Below are positions 1 to 6,756 of a stretch of 6,881 bases of DNA, in pieces (within the stretch, counting starts at the first letter, position 1; each line of letters starts with the position of its first letter). Under the pieces are notes generated by a model. The model made no database searches, was not told the origin of the DNA, and saw only the letters and a list, made by a program, of their open reading frames with translations. Both the position numbers and the translations under genes were made by a program. This stretch comes from Angelakisella sp. (lineage in GTDB: Bacteria; Bacillota; Clostridia; Oscillospirales; Ruminococcaceae), in contig JAHHTR010000112.1 in NCBI GenBank assembly GCA_020024515.1, positions 1-6,881 on the forward strand, read 5' to 3'.

Positions 1-2
1 TC

Positions 3-92
3 GTTTAACTATAAAATATAACTAAATACTCAAATTTTATTATAGCTTATTGACAAATAATACAAATATAATTATGATAGATGTAGTTAAAC
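3..92. repeat. 9-bp inverted repeat flanking the ribokinase promoter
   Basis: GTTTAACTA at 3-11 is the exact reverse complement of TAGTTAAAC at 84-92. The two copies bracket the -35/-10 pair at 50-78, and the second lies at the expected transcription start. That placement would suit a pair of operator half-sites for a repressor of the downstream kinase. In DNA this AT-rich a 9-bp match can arise by chance, so the regulatory reading is inference only. Confidence 0.3.
50..78 (+). promoter_or_regulatory. Sigma-A promoter of the ribokinase-like gene
   Basis: TTGACA (50-55) and TATGAT (73-78) are separated by 17 bases. This is a perfect -35 box and a one-mismatch -10 box at optimal spacing. Transcription should start near 85, giving a leader of about 38 bases that carries the GGGAG ribosome binding site at 111-115. 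Confidence 0.8.
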
Positions 93-122
93 AATTTATT
101 TTTAAGTTAAGGGAGATTAACT

Positions 123-1043
123 ATGAAGGTATTGAATTTTGGTTCTGCAAATATAGACTATATTTATGATTTGGCACATTTTGTGCAGCCCGGCGAAACA
201 ATTAAATCAAAGACACTGACTAAAAACAGTGGCGGAAAAGGATTAAATCAATCAATCGCTGTTGCAAAGGCGGGAACCAATATTTATCATGCTGGTTGTG
301 TTGGAAAATCAGATGGTGAATATTTAATGGATATCCTTAAAAAATATAATGTTAATTGTGATTATATTAAGCTTAGTGACAATCTTAGCGGTCATGCTAT
401 TATTCAAGTAACAGATACCGGTGAAAATTCAATTATTCTTTATTCGGGAGCAAATAATGAAATAACAGAAGAATATATTGATGATGTACTGTCAAATTTT
501 GAAGATGGTGATTTTTGCATATTGCAAAATGAAATAAGTAATGTTGACTACATAATTGAAAAAGCTCATCAAAAGAATATGTGTATTTTCTTTAATCCTT
601 CTCCTTTCTGTGATGAAATTCTAAACTATCCTTTACAATATGTAGATTATTTACTGTTAAATGAAATAGAAGCTTCTCAAATAACAAAAAATGATAATGT
701 TGAAGAAATTATAACTTCTCTGTCTGAGATGTTTTCTGACACTAAGATAGTTTTGACATTAGGAGAACGTGGTGTAGTATATTCATATAAAAATGAGAGA
801 TATTCTTGTGGAATTTTTAATATAGATGTTGTTGATACAACAGCCGCCGGAGATACTTTTACAGGATACTTTGTATCTTCGGTAATAAAGGGGTATTCTG
901 TTGATAAGGCACTGGAAACAGCATCTTGTGCCTCAGCGATTGCGGTTTCCAAAAAAGGAGCAGCTCAGTCAATCCCTTTCTTTGATGATGTTCAAAATTT
1001 TTTAAAAACCAATAAACCAAAGGATTTTAATATAGAAAAATAA
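123..1043 (+). CDS. Ribokinase-like PfkB family carbohydrate kinase
   Basis: An intact 306-residue cytoplasmic kinase that should transfer the ATP gamma-phosphate to a sugar hydroxyl; length is normal for ribokinase. The family pattern is complete. It has an N-terminal strand with GSANID (7-12), the substrate loop GGKGLNQ (37-43), NPSP (158-161), the NEIEA motif (180-184), LTLGERG (211-217), and the PfkB signature DTTAAGDTF (238-246) with D244 as the expected catalytic base. A C-terminal GAAQSIP follows near 289-295. The ATG at 123 has GGGAG seven bases upstream and its own promoter at 50-78. The closest family resemblance is RbsK, but no ribose transporter, pyranase or regulator is visible. 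The neighbours are remnants of glycerate kinase and Gfo/Idh/MocA oxidoreductases, so the true substrate could be another sugar or sugar acid. Family is certain; substrate is not. Confidence 0.9.
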   Translation: MKVLNFGSANIDYIYDLAHFVQPGETIKSKTLTKNSGGKGLNQSIAVAKAGTNIYHAGCVGKSDGEYLMDILKKYNVNCDYIKLSDNLSGHAIIQVTDTGENSIILYSGANNEITEEYIDDVLSNFEDGDFCILQNEISNVDYIIEKAHQKNMCIFFNPSPFCDEILNYPLQYVDYLLLNEIEASQITKNDNVEEIITSLSEMFSDTKIVLTLGERGVVYSYKNERYSCGIFNIDVVDTTAAGDTFTGYFVSSVIKGYSVDKALETASCASAIAVSKKGAAQSIPFFDDVQNFLKTNKPKDFNIEK

Positions 1044-1079
1044 ATATAACTCATTTCTTTGATTTATTGACACAAAAAT

Positions 1080-1125
1080 AAAAGAGGTAGAAACATGGTG
1101 AATTTACTACGTTTCTACCTCTTTT
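1080..1125. terminator. Bidirectional rho-independent terminator
   Basis: A perfect 15-bp stem (AAAAGAGGTAGAAAC at 1080-1094 with its complement at 1111-1125) encloses a 16-base loop. Both strands have T-rich tails. Rightwards, the stem ends in CTTTTGTATTT. Leftwards, it is followed by TTTTATTTTTG, which is the better tail. It sits between the convergent ribokinase gene and the glycerate kinase remnant and should end transcription from both. Confidence 0.85.
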
Positions 1126-1149
1126 GTATTTGATTTAAAAGAAGTATTA

Positions 1150-2197
1150 TTATTTTATTTCATTAAAGACAGTATATAGTTTCATAATTGTGTTGATTGT
1201 AAGTTGCAAATCTTTTTTTGAACATAACTTTGCCTCGCTAAATGGCATAGCAAAACGATTTATACTCATAACAGCACTTATACCTTTATCATACACTTCA
1301 TCAATATCATCAGAAATGTCACCGACAACTGCAATGACAGGAACTTTTTGTTTTTTAGCTTTTTGAGATACACCGATAGCTACTTTTCCGCCCAAGGATT
1401 GAGTGTCTAATTTCAATAATAAGATCTGTGTTTTTAAGTTCTCTATCAAAGTTTACAGTATCCAATACAGTTTCTATACCTATTTACAGCCTACTGTTTA
1501 AATAAGCAATCATACCAGTACACATTCCTTCGGCGGCACCACCACCTGCAAGTGTATCTACTCTTATATGTAAATCTTTTTCAATTATTTTGCTTAGATT
1601 TATTAGTCCATCGTCTAATAATTTTATAGTATCCCTATCTGCACCTTTTTGTGTGGCAAATACATAGGCTGCACATTTTTACAATACATAGGATTATTAA
1701 TATCACACATTGTGATAAATTCAATGTTTTTTATGTTTTTATTAATATATGATGTGTCAATAGAAATAATATTTATCAATGTTTTTCCGATGGGTATAAA
1801 TTCATTCCTTTGTTTATTGTAAAATTTTACACCAAAAGCAGCAGCCATTCCACAACTACCATCATTTGTTGCACTGCCACCTAAACCCATTATTATTTTG
1901 TCACAACTATTTTTTTGCAACGTCCAGTATCAGTTTTCCAACACCATAAGTAGTCGCATTTCCTGCATCTTTATTATCACCAACCAGTGGCAGTCCTGCG
2001 GCGGCTGCCATCTCGATTATTGCAGTGGATTTATTTATAATACCATAAAAACTATTGACAGTATTGTTAAATGGTCCTTTTACAGTTAGATACTTCTTTT
2101 CACCACTTAGTGAATGTACAAAAGAGTCTACCGTACCTTCTCCGCCATCTGCAACGGAAATAGCCACTACATCTATATTATTATTGTTTTTGTGTAT
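1150..2197 (-). pseudogene. Glycerate kinase (GlxK/GarK family), multiply broken
   Basis: This is the remnant of a glycerate kinase (glycerate to phosphoglycerate, ATP-dependent; intact members are about 370-380 residues). Reading leftwards from about 2197, it shows SVADGGEGTVDSF, then IEMAAAAGLPLVGD, then GLGGSATNDGSCGMAAAFGV in another frame, then AAYVFATQKGAD in a third. After that come GGGAAEGM, IGIETVLDTVNFD, and finally GKVAIGV and VPVIAVVGD up to the stop at 1150. Lesions seen are as follows. The N-terminal 30 or so residues (family start with an APDSFKGS-like motif) are absent, with a stop at 2198-2200. One A is apparently missing in the A7 run near 1908-1914. One base is missing near 1671, where a KNGAA-like stretch shifts frame. 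There is an in-frame TAA at 1484-1486, probably once CAA. About 11 bases are missing at 1414/1415, removing the conserved TGEG motif. It cannot make active enzyme as read. Confidence 0.9.
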
Positions 2198-2247
2198 TTA
2201 GAATAACATAATCTATTTTGTATAACAAGAAATACAATACTTATTTA

Positions 2248-2274
2248 AACTTATTTTATGAATTAAAATAAGTT
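2248..2274. repeat. 11-bp arm inverted repeat between divergent remnants
   Basis: AACTTATTTTA (2248-2258) and its exact complement TAAAATAAGTT (2264-2274) flank a 5-base spacer. It lies between the leftward glycerate kinase remnant and the rightward phosphodiesterase remnant. There is no T tract after it on either strand, so a terminator is unlikely. The size and symmetry suit a dimeric regulator's operator for the former divergent genes. Chance symmetry in AT-rich DNA is possible but 11 exact pairs is long. Confidence 0.45.
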
Positions 2275-2278
2275 ATAA

Positions 2279-2784
2279 AAACTGGTTGAGGGGGCATATT
2301 TTACGGAAGAACATTTATTATATATAAATTTAGATGGTTTTGGTAAATATTATGATTATGAAACAAATGAAATTGTAGTACTTAAAGGATATAATAGAGC
2401 CGAAACTGTCGGAGAAGTATTTAAAAATAATAATTTGGATTTTGTATCTATTCAACAATTTGCACTTGAAAACAAAGGTGCTTTAAAAAACAGTAAAAAT
2501 AACCTTTATATTCAACCAAGCGGAGATTATAAAACAAGATTTAGCCATTTATATACTTTGCTTAAAGATAATATAATTTTTTTTGATAATATAGAGTATA
2601 AATATGACAGATTGCCGACTGCTATTTGACGATCTTGATACAATAGGTCATAGCCCAAAGAACATATATGTTAATTCTGAGAGCAAGAGAATAGAGAATG
2701 TACATAAAAGATTAGCAGAAATTGATATTGAAATAGGAAAGACTATAGATATATTGAAGCAAAAGGGGATTTACAACAGCACTT
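2279..2784 (+). pseudogene. Type I phosphodiesterase / alkaline phosphatase superfamily, truncated
   Basis: The translated remnant starts after a stop at 2276-2278 and reads HLLYINLDGFGKYYDYE, which matches the metal-binding N-terminal strand (NLDGF) of alkaline-phosphatase-like phosphodiesterases/nucleotide pyrophosphatases. It then jumps directly to the later segment AETVGEVF...SIQQFALENKG...LYIQPSGDY. The part of the family between these, carrying the nucleophilic Thr/Ser and its surroundings, is missing, so an internal deletion is inferred. A stop at 2627-2629 interrupts the frame. Shifting frame there restores LFDDLDTIGHS, the second metal-site motif, followed by a helical stretch ending near KQKGIYNST. 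The C-terminal half is gone and the DNA passes straight into an oxidoreductase remnant. No ATG, GTG or TTG start is available in frame, although GAGGGGG at 2288-2294 resembles a ribosome binding site. Family assignment is from memory of the motifs; substrate is unknown. Confidence 0.7.
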
Positions 2785-3702
2785 ACACAAATGCCAAATG
2801 TAGAATTGGTTGGAATTGCTGATGAAAATGAGTTTAGAGGAACTCAAATGTTATATAAATTTAAAACAAAGTATTTTAAGGACTATAAAGATTTATTAAA
2901 TACAGATATTGATGGTGTTATTATTTGCACAAACAACAAAATGTATTGTCAGGTTTCTGTTGATGTTGCAAAAGCAGGTAAGCATATATTGGTTGAAAAA
3001 CCTTTTGCTATCGATGGAAAATCAGCTGAACTAATGATCTCGACTGTTGAGCAAAATAATGTAAAAATAATGAATGCTTTTCCTATGCGTTTTAATTCAA
3101 GCGTTATTGAGGCAAAAAAATGATTGATAATGGAGAAATCGGAGAAATACTATCAATTACAGGTATAAACCATGGGACAATACCTTAGGGCAGGTTTATT
3201 AATCCGAAGCTTTTCATTGGTGGCGGTGTTATGGATCACACAGTACATCTTGCTGACCTAATGCGTTGGTTTATAGGTTCGGAATATGAATCTGTATATT
3301 GCGAAAGCGGTGATCTAATACACAATAAGAATATTAATGATTGTGGTATTGTTATGGCAAATATGGAGAATGGTTCTTTTGTAAGCATTGATTGTTCATA
3401 TGCACATCACAAAAATTATCCAATATGGCCACAGGTTGATATGGAAATAATAGGAACAAAGGGTGTTTTGGAAGTTAAGTGTAAATAGTTATATTGATGA
3501 GGTTAATAACACTATTGAAGATATTGTATGGGGACAAGACGGTGATTTTGGTTTGGTAGAAGAATTTGTGGAAGTTTGCAAAACAGGTAAAGATCCGAAT
3601 GTATCAAGTATTGATGGTGCAAAGGCTTTGGAAGTTGCAACAGCGGCATACAAATCAAGTTGTTTGCACCAAAAAATCAGTGTTGAACATTTGGACATAT
3701 AA
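2770..3702 (+). pseudogene. Gfo/Idh/MocA family oxidoreductase, 5'-truncated and frameshifted
   Basis: This is the remnant of an NAD(P)-dependent sugar or inositol dehydrogenase-family protein. The N-terminal Rossmann strand and GxGxxG loop are lost; recognisable sequence begins at TTALTQMPNVELVGIADEN. It continues through GKHILVEKPFAI (EKP motif at 2995-3003) and MNAFPMRFNSS. At an A7 run (3114-3120) the frame runs into TGA (3121-3123); the -1 frame continues MIDNGEIGEILSITGINHG. An in-frame TAG at 3186-3188 breaks this again. Next come FIGGGVMDHTVHLADLMRWF (catalytic-type D-H-x-x-H region), the family beta-sheet domain and EIIGTKGVLEV. A further frameshift near 3475-3482 (TAG at 3486-3488) precedes the C-terminal stretch WGQDGDFGLVEEFVEVC...ALEVATAAYKSS, ending at 3702. 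At least four independent lesions make it non-functional. The substrate cannot be told. Confidence 0.88.
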
Positions 3703-3778
3703 TCAAAATTTATAATAGAGTTTTGGATAAGTATTTTGAAAAACGATATTTTATTTTGATAAAATGAGGTGATTGTCT

Positions 3779-4383
3779 ATGAAAATTTTTAAGGTAGGTA
3801 TTATAGGCTGTGGACATATTTTTCCTATGCACATTATATCTGTATTAAAACAGAAAAATACAGAGTTGGTTGCTGTTTGCGATAATAAGGAAGATGTTGC
3901 GAAACAAGCAGGCGAAAAATTTTGCTGTAAATACTATACTGATTATATTGAGATATTGGAAAAAGAAGAATTAGAGTGTGCACATAATTTAATTAATGTT
4001 GATGACTGTGCAGAGAGAATAATTAAATATAAAACGGTGTTAATGCTAGTTTTTATGCTATAAATTATTATACATACGATGTTCCTGTTGAACTTGAACT
4101 ACATTGTGAAAATGGTATAGCAAAATTGATAGGTGAAAAGGCACATATTATATTCAATAATGGTTCGGAATTGATTGCTGACAGAAATCCAAATGAGACT
4201 TTTGATTTTGGAAATGTTAAACAGTATTGGAGTGTTGGGCATAAGAAAGAAATAAAGGATTATTATGAATCACTTGCAAATAATGTTTCACCACGTAATA
4301 CCGCAAAAGAAGTTATGCCAACACAAGAGTTGATTTGCGAAATATACAGACTGGGCAGAAAAAATTTCAGAAGTATAAAATAA
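3779..4383 (+). pseudogene. Second Gfo/Idh/MocA family oxidoreductase, internally deleted
   Basis: This remnant keeps a good start: ATG at 3779 with GAGGTGAT at 3766-3773. A normal Rossmann N-terminus follows, FKVGIIGCGHIFPMH (GxGxxx loop), ELVAVCDNKED and YTDYIEILEKEELECAH. The text then jumps to NLINVDDCAERIIKYK, which in the family belongs to the C-terminal beta-sheet domain. The middle, some 150-190 residues by comparison with the family's usual length, is missing, and with it the EKP motif and the catalytic His region. One A is also missing in the run at 4031-4034; the neighbouring frame then reads NGVNASFYAINYYTYD-like sequence and continues as PVELELHCENGIAKLIGEKA, ADRNPNETFDFGNVKQYW and YESLAN to the stop at 4381-4383. 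It lies 76 bases after the first oxidoreductase remnant, probably in the same former operon. The two are different family members, not copies. Confidence 0.88.
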
Positions 4384-4430
4384 ATAATTTGTTATATACA
4401 TAATAAATATATAAAAAATAGAAAAAGAAA

Positions 4431-4475
4431 AAACAAACTGATTATTTTTCTGAGATTTCAGTTTGTTTATATATA
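4431..4475 (+). terminator. Rho-independent terminator after the oxidoreductase remnants
   Basis: AAACAAACTGA (4431-4441) pairs exactly with TCAGTTTGTTT (4458-4468) across a 16-base loop, with A-rich DNA before and a T/A-rich tail after. It lies 47 bases past the stop of the second oxidoreductase remnant and should have ended that + strand transcript. The tail is interrupted by A, so strength is uncertain. Confidence 0.6.
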
Positions 4476-4499
4476 TATATTTATATTTTTGAAAAGTAA

Positions 4500-4542
4500 A
4501 GCTCTACTATGACAATTCATTGTGTTATGTCATAGTAGAGCT
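4500..4542. terminator. Bidirectional terminator between convergent units
   Basis: AGCTCTACTATGACA (4500-4514) and its exact 15-base complement (4528-4542) enclose a 13-base loop. Rightwards it is followed by GTTTTTAC. Leftwards it is followed by TTTACTTTTC, a weaker tail. It ends 19 bases beyond the stop of the nucleotidyltransferase gene and most likely terminates the - strand lipoprotein/nucleotidyltransferase transcript, while backing up the + strand terminator at 4431-4475. Confidence 0.75.
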
Positions 4543-4561
4543 GTTTTTACAAATCCGGATT

Positions 4562-5458
4562 TTATATTGCGTAAATAGGGTCGATAGCTTTTAATTCTTC
4601 AAAAGTATCAATTTCAATTATATCGGAAAAAGAGCACTCTCTCAATTTAATTTTGTAGTTTTCTTTCTTTAAGGTGAAAGGCACAGCTTGCCAGTAGTTC
4701 TTCTTTCCATTAGGTGTATGAAAGATTTCATCAATATCCTTACCTAATTGTTTTCCATCTTCGGAATTCCAGTAGGTAACAGAAATACCAATATATGTAT
4801 TTTCTCCACCATAATACTCAGATTGTATTATTTGATTTTCATCTACTCCCAAACACCAATCATCGGTTTTTTCGGAAAAAATACCACAGTGCATAGATTC
4901 ATATTCATATTTTCTGATTAGGTTGGGATTTTTTAGAATAAAGTCTGAGTCCATAATATAGGAATTTTCAAAAAGGTCTTTGACATATTCTGCAGAAATA
5001 ATATTATCCCCTTCATTATAGTGAGGATTATCAAAAAAGCGGATATTTGGATATTTATGTAAGAGTTGATCAAAGTTGTCACCTAAATATCCTCTTACAA
5101 TTACAATATCCTCTATATCGGCAGCAATAGCTGCATCAATCATTGTATCAATCATACGAGTACCATTAACATTAATCAGTCCTTTGGGGGTGTTCAACGT
5201 AATTGGAATTAGTCTATTTCCAAATCCTGCTGCAATAAAAATAATTCTTTTGACACGATAAGGTTCAAGACTTTTTATACCGTCCTCGGTAATATAGTTA
5301 TTAAGTAGGAATCCTTTTTTATCTAAAATTTTAATAGTTTCTGTAAGTTGACTTGATGTAAGAGAGGTAGTCTTGATAAGGTCTTGAATGCATGGAATCT
5401 TTTTTCCATCATTGATTTGATAGAGAATATCAAATTCAGATTTACTTAATATATTAAC
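4562..5458 (-). CDS. Winged-helix plus nucleotidyltransferase (LicC-like cytidylyltransferase type)
   Basis: A single open frame runs from just after a stop at 5468-5470 down to 4562. Counting from GTT at 5456-5458, it is 298 residues. Residues 2-65 resemble a small winged helix-turn-helix: a helix SKSEFDILYQI, then IQDLIKTTSLTSSQLTETIKIL, then a wing KGFLLNN. Residues 68-298 are a nucleotidyltransferase with the signature IAAGFGNRLIPITLNTPK (75-92; K92 conserved), DNPHYNEGDN, an MDSD pair for metal binding (D170/D172), TDDW (198-201) and EIDTF near the C-terminus. Relatives activate phosphocholine or similar phospho-amino-alcohols or sugar phosphates with CTP. No ATG, GTG or TTG precedes the signature; the first standard start in frame (TTG, 5195-5197) lies inside it and would lose the nucleotide-binding loop. 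AGAAGG sits just upstream of 5458, so initiation near there by a rare codon, or loss of the start, is inferred. It is 80 bases downstream of the lipoprotein gene on the same strand. Confidence 0.8.
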   Translation of the reverse strand, partial: VNILSKSEFDILYQINDGKKIPCIQDLIKTTSLTSSQLTETIKILDKKGFLLNNYITEDGIKSLEPYRVKRIIFIAAGFGNRLIPITLNTPKGLINVNGTRMIDTMIDAAIAADIEDIVIVRGYLGDNFDQLLHKYPNIRFFDNPHYNEGDNIISAEYVKDLFENSYIMDSDFILKNPNLIRKYEYESMHCGIFSEKTDDWCLGVDENQIIQSEYYGGENTYIGISVTYWNSEDGKQLGKDIDEIFHTPNGKKNYWQAVPFTLKKENYKIKLRECSFSDIIEIDTFEELKAIDPIYAI

Positions 5459-5538
5459 ACTTCCTTCTTATATATTTTTGTATAGGATTAATTTAAAATT
5501 TGCAGATAATTCTTTAACGTTATTTATGAGATTTTTTA

Positions 5539-6522
5539 TTAATATTTCCACATATTTAGTAAGCGTTCTTTTTCTTCCGGAGTATTATTGCTCATATTTG
5601 CATAATGGATATTTTTCGGAAAATTTTCCATTTCAAAATCAATGTTTTTGTATATTTTTTCAGGAGAGAATCTTTCCAGATCTTCATAATCATAAGTATT
5701 GACTAAGAAGTCAAACACTTCTTTTACAGCTGGTTTAGTCTCTTTACCTTTAATGATAGCTTGACCATATAAAGCATAAGGAGCTCCCTCTTCAAAAAAC
5801 ACAATTTCAATTGGTGCTCCGTTGTTTTTTGCTTTGACTGCGTCGGGAAGAACACCAAAGCCAACCACAGCCTCACCTTGTACAACTGAATTTACAGGAC
5901 CTGATCCTGATGAAGGATAATTTTGAATATTGGTAGAAAGTTTATCGAAGTATTCAAATGCCTCTTTTTCTCCCCAAGCATTTACAAGTGATTTTAATAG
6001 GGCATAGCCACTGCTGCTTGCTTTGGGGTTAGGTATTGAAACCAATCCTTTGTATTCAGGTTTCAGTAAATCTTGATAGGACGTAGGAGTCGGTATACCT
6101 TTTTCTGCTAAAAGCTTAGGATTTATAACAATAGCATTACCGTTTCTTTCTTTTGGAAGAATGTTTGGCTCTATGGCCGCATCATCTACATAAATAGAAT
6201 GGTTATATCCAGACATATCGGCTAAAATATTGTTTTCATCTAATTTATGCATATATCCAAATTCCAAATCTATTGTTATATCACAATCTGTATTTGTTCC
6301 TTCTGCCAAAAGTTTAGCCGCATGATTTCCGGTAGACATATATTCAATACGAATTTTGTATTGTGGAAATTCTTCATTTAAACGTTTCGTTAAGTACTCT
6401 ATGCGGTAATCCAAAAGGCTTGTATAAATAACTACATCATCTTTTTTAGTTCCACAGGAAGTGAATATAAATATAGTAGAAACCATTAGCAATATTGAAG
6501 TTAAAATTTTTAAGTATTTCAT
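5539..6522 (-). CDS. ABC importer substrate-binding lipoprotein (iron/aminoethylphosphonate-type fold)
   Basis: An intact 327-residue extracellular solute-binding protein. The N-terminus is a lipoprotein signal: MKYLK, a hydrophobic stretch (about 6-20) and a lipobox ending FTSC with C23 as the expected lipidated cysteine. After that the mature protein begins VVIYTSLLDYRIEYLTKRL, typical of the type-2 binding proteins that take ferric iron, 2-aminoethylphosphonate or polyamine-like ligands. Later landmarks are NAIVINPKLL, PTSYQDLLKPEYKGLVSIPNP, YPSSGSGPVNSVVQGEAVVGFG and YALYGQAIIKG. The ATG at 6520-6522 has GGAG at 6535-6538, a somewhat long 12-base spacing. No ABC ATPase or permease follows it; the next gene is the nucleotidyltransferase. 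The protein must therefore rely on a transporter outside the window, or its partners have been lost. The ligand cannot be read from sequence; the cytidylyltransferase-like neighbour makes a phospho-amino-alcohol an attractive guess. Confidence 0.9.
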   Translation of the reverse strand: MKYLKILTSILLMVSTIFIFTSCGTKKDDVVIYTSLLDYRIEYLTKRLNEEFPQYKIRIEYMSTGNHAAKLLAEGTNTDCDITIDLEFGYMHKLDENNILADMSGYNHSIYVDDAAIEPNILPKERNGNAIVINPKLLAEKGIPTPTSYQDLLKPEYKGLVSIPNPKASSSGYALLKSLVNAWGEKEAFEYFDKLSTNIQNYPSSGSGPVNSVVQGEAVVGFGVLPDAVKAKNNGAPIEIVFFEEGAPYALYGQAIIKGKETKPAVKEVFDFLVNTYDYEDLERFSPEKIYKNIDFEMENFPKNIHYANMSNNTPEEKERLLNMWKY

Positions 6523-6664
6523 AATTTAATAATTCTCCTTTAAAATAATGATTTTGATTTAACTATTATTACAATCATCATATAAATATATATGTTATAG
6601 AAACTTAAGTATTAATAATATATTTTTGTAAGTTACTATTATATAACTATTTGAATTTTTGTGA

Positions 6665-6678
6665 ACTTTAATTAAAGT
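6665..6678. promoter_or_regulatory. 14-bp perfect palindrome overlapping the lipoprotein promoter
   Basis: ACTTTAATTAAAGT is its own reverse complement. It covers the downstream half of the - strand -10 box (6676-6681) and the predicted transcription start. This is the classical place for a repressor operator. A looser relative with the same ends, ACTT...AAAGT, occurs at 6810-6827. No regulator has been shown to bind here. Confidence 0.5.
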
Positions 6679-6704
6679 ATATACAAATTTTCGATAAAAG
6701 TCAA
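6676..6704 (-). promoter_or_regulatory. Sigma-A promoter of the lipoprotein/nucleotidyltransferase unit
   Basis: On the - strand TTGACT (6699-6704) and TATACT (6676-6681) are separated by exactly 17 bases, one mismatch from consensus in each box. The expected start near 6669 leaves a leader of about 147 bases before the ATG at 6522. That leader is AT-rich with only small dyads, such as ACTTAAGT at 6603-6610; I see no known riboswitch in it. Confidence 0.7.
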
Positions 6705-6756
6705 GATAAATCAAATGGAGTGAGGAATGGATTTAAAATACAGCAAATTTTTCAAT

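Noticed and set aside
677..952. A 91-codon open frame on the - strand
   Set aside because: It lies wholly inside and antisense to the intact kinase gene, has no ribosome binding site and matches no family I know.
1898..2089. A 63-codon open frame on the + strand
   Set aside because: It is the antisense shadow of conserved glycerate kinase sequence (ADGGEG to GLGGSAT region).
3489..3698. A 69-codon open frame on the - strand
   Set aside because: It is antisense to the C-terminal part of the oxidoreductase remnant, which has clear family sequence on the + strand.
3736..3764. TTGAAA with a GATAAA-like box before the second oxidoreductase
   Set aside because: The -10 would lie only a few bases before the ribosome binding site, leaving no room for a normal transcript start; read-through from the upstream remnant is more likely.
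1150..4383. Split genes explained by programmed frameshifting alone
   Set aside because: Only two breaks have a slippery heptamer. Nonsense codons, lost ends and lost catalytic motifs cannot be repaired by recoding.
5076..5261. A 61-codon hydrophobic open frame on the + strand
   Set aside because: It is antisense to the nucleotidyltransferase signature; the hydrophobic look comes from the complement of the conserved region.
5478..5702. A 74-codon open frame on the + strand
   Set aside because: It is mostly antisense to the end of the lipoprotein gene, with no ribosome binding site or recognisable domain.
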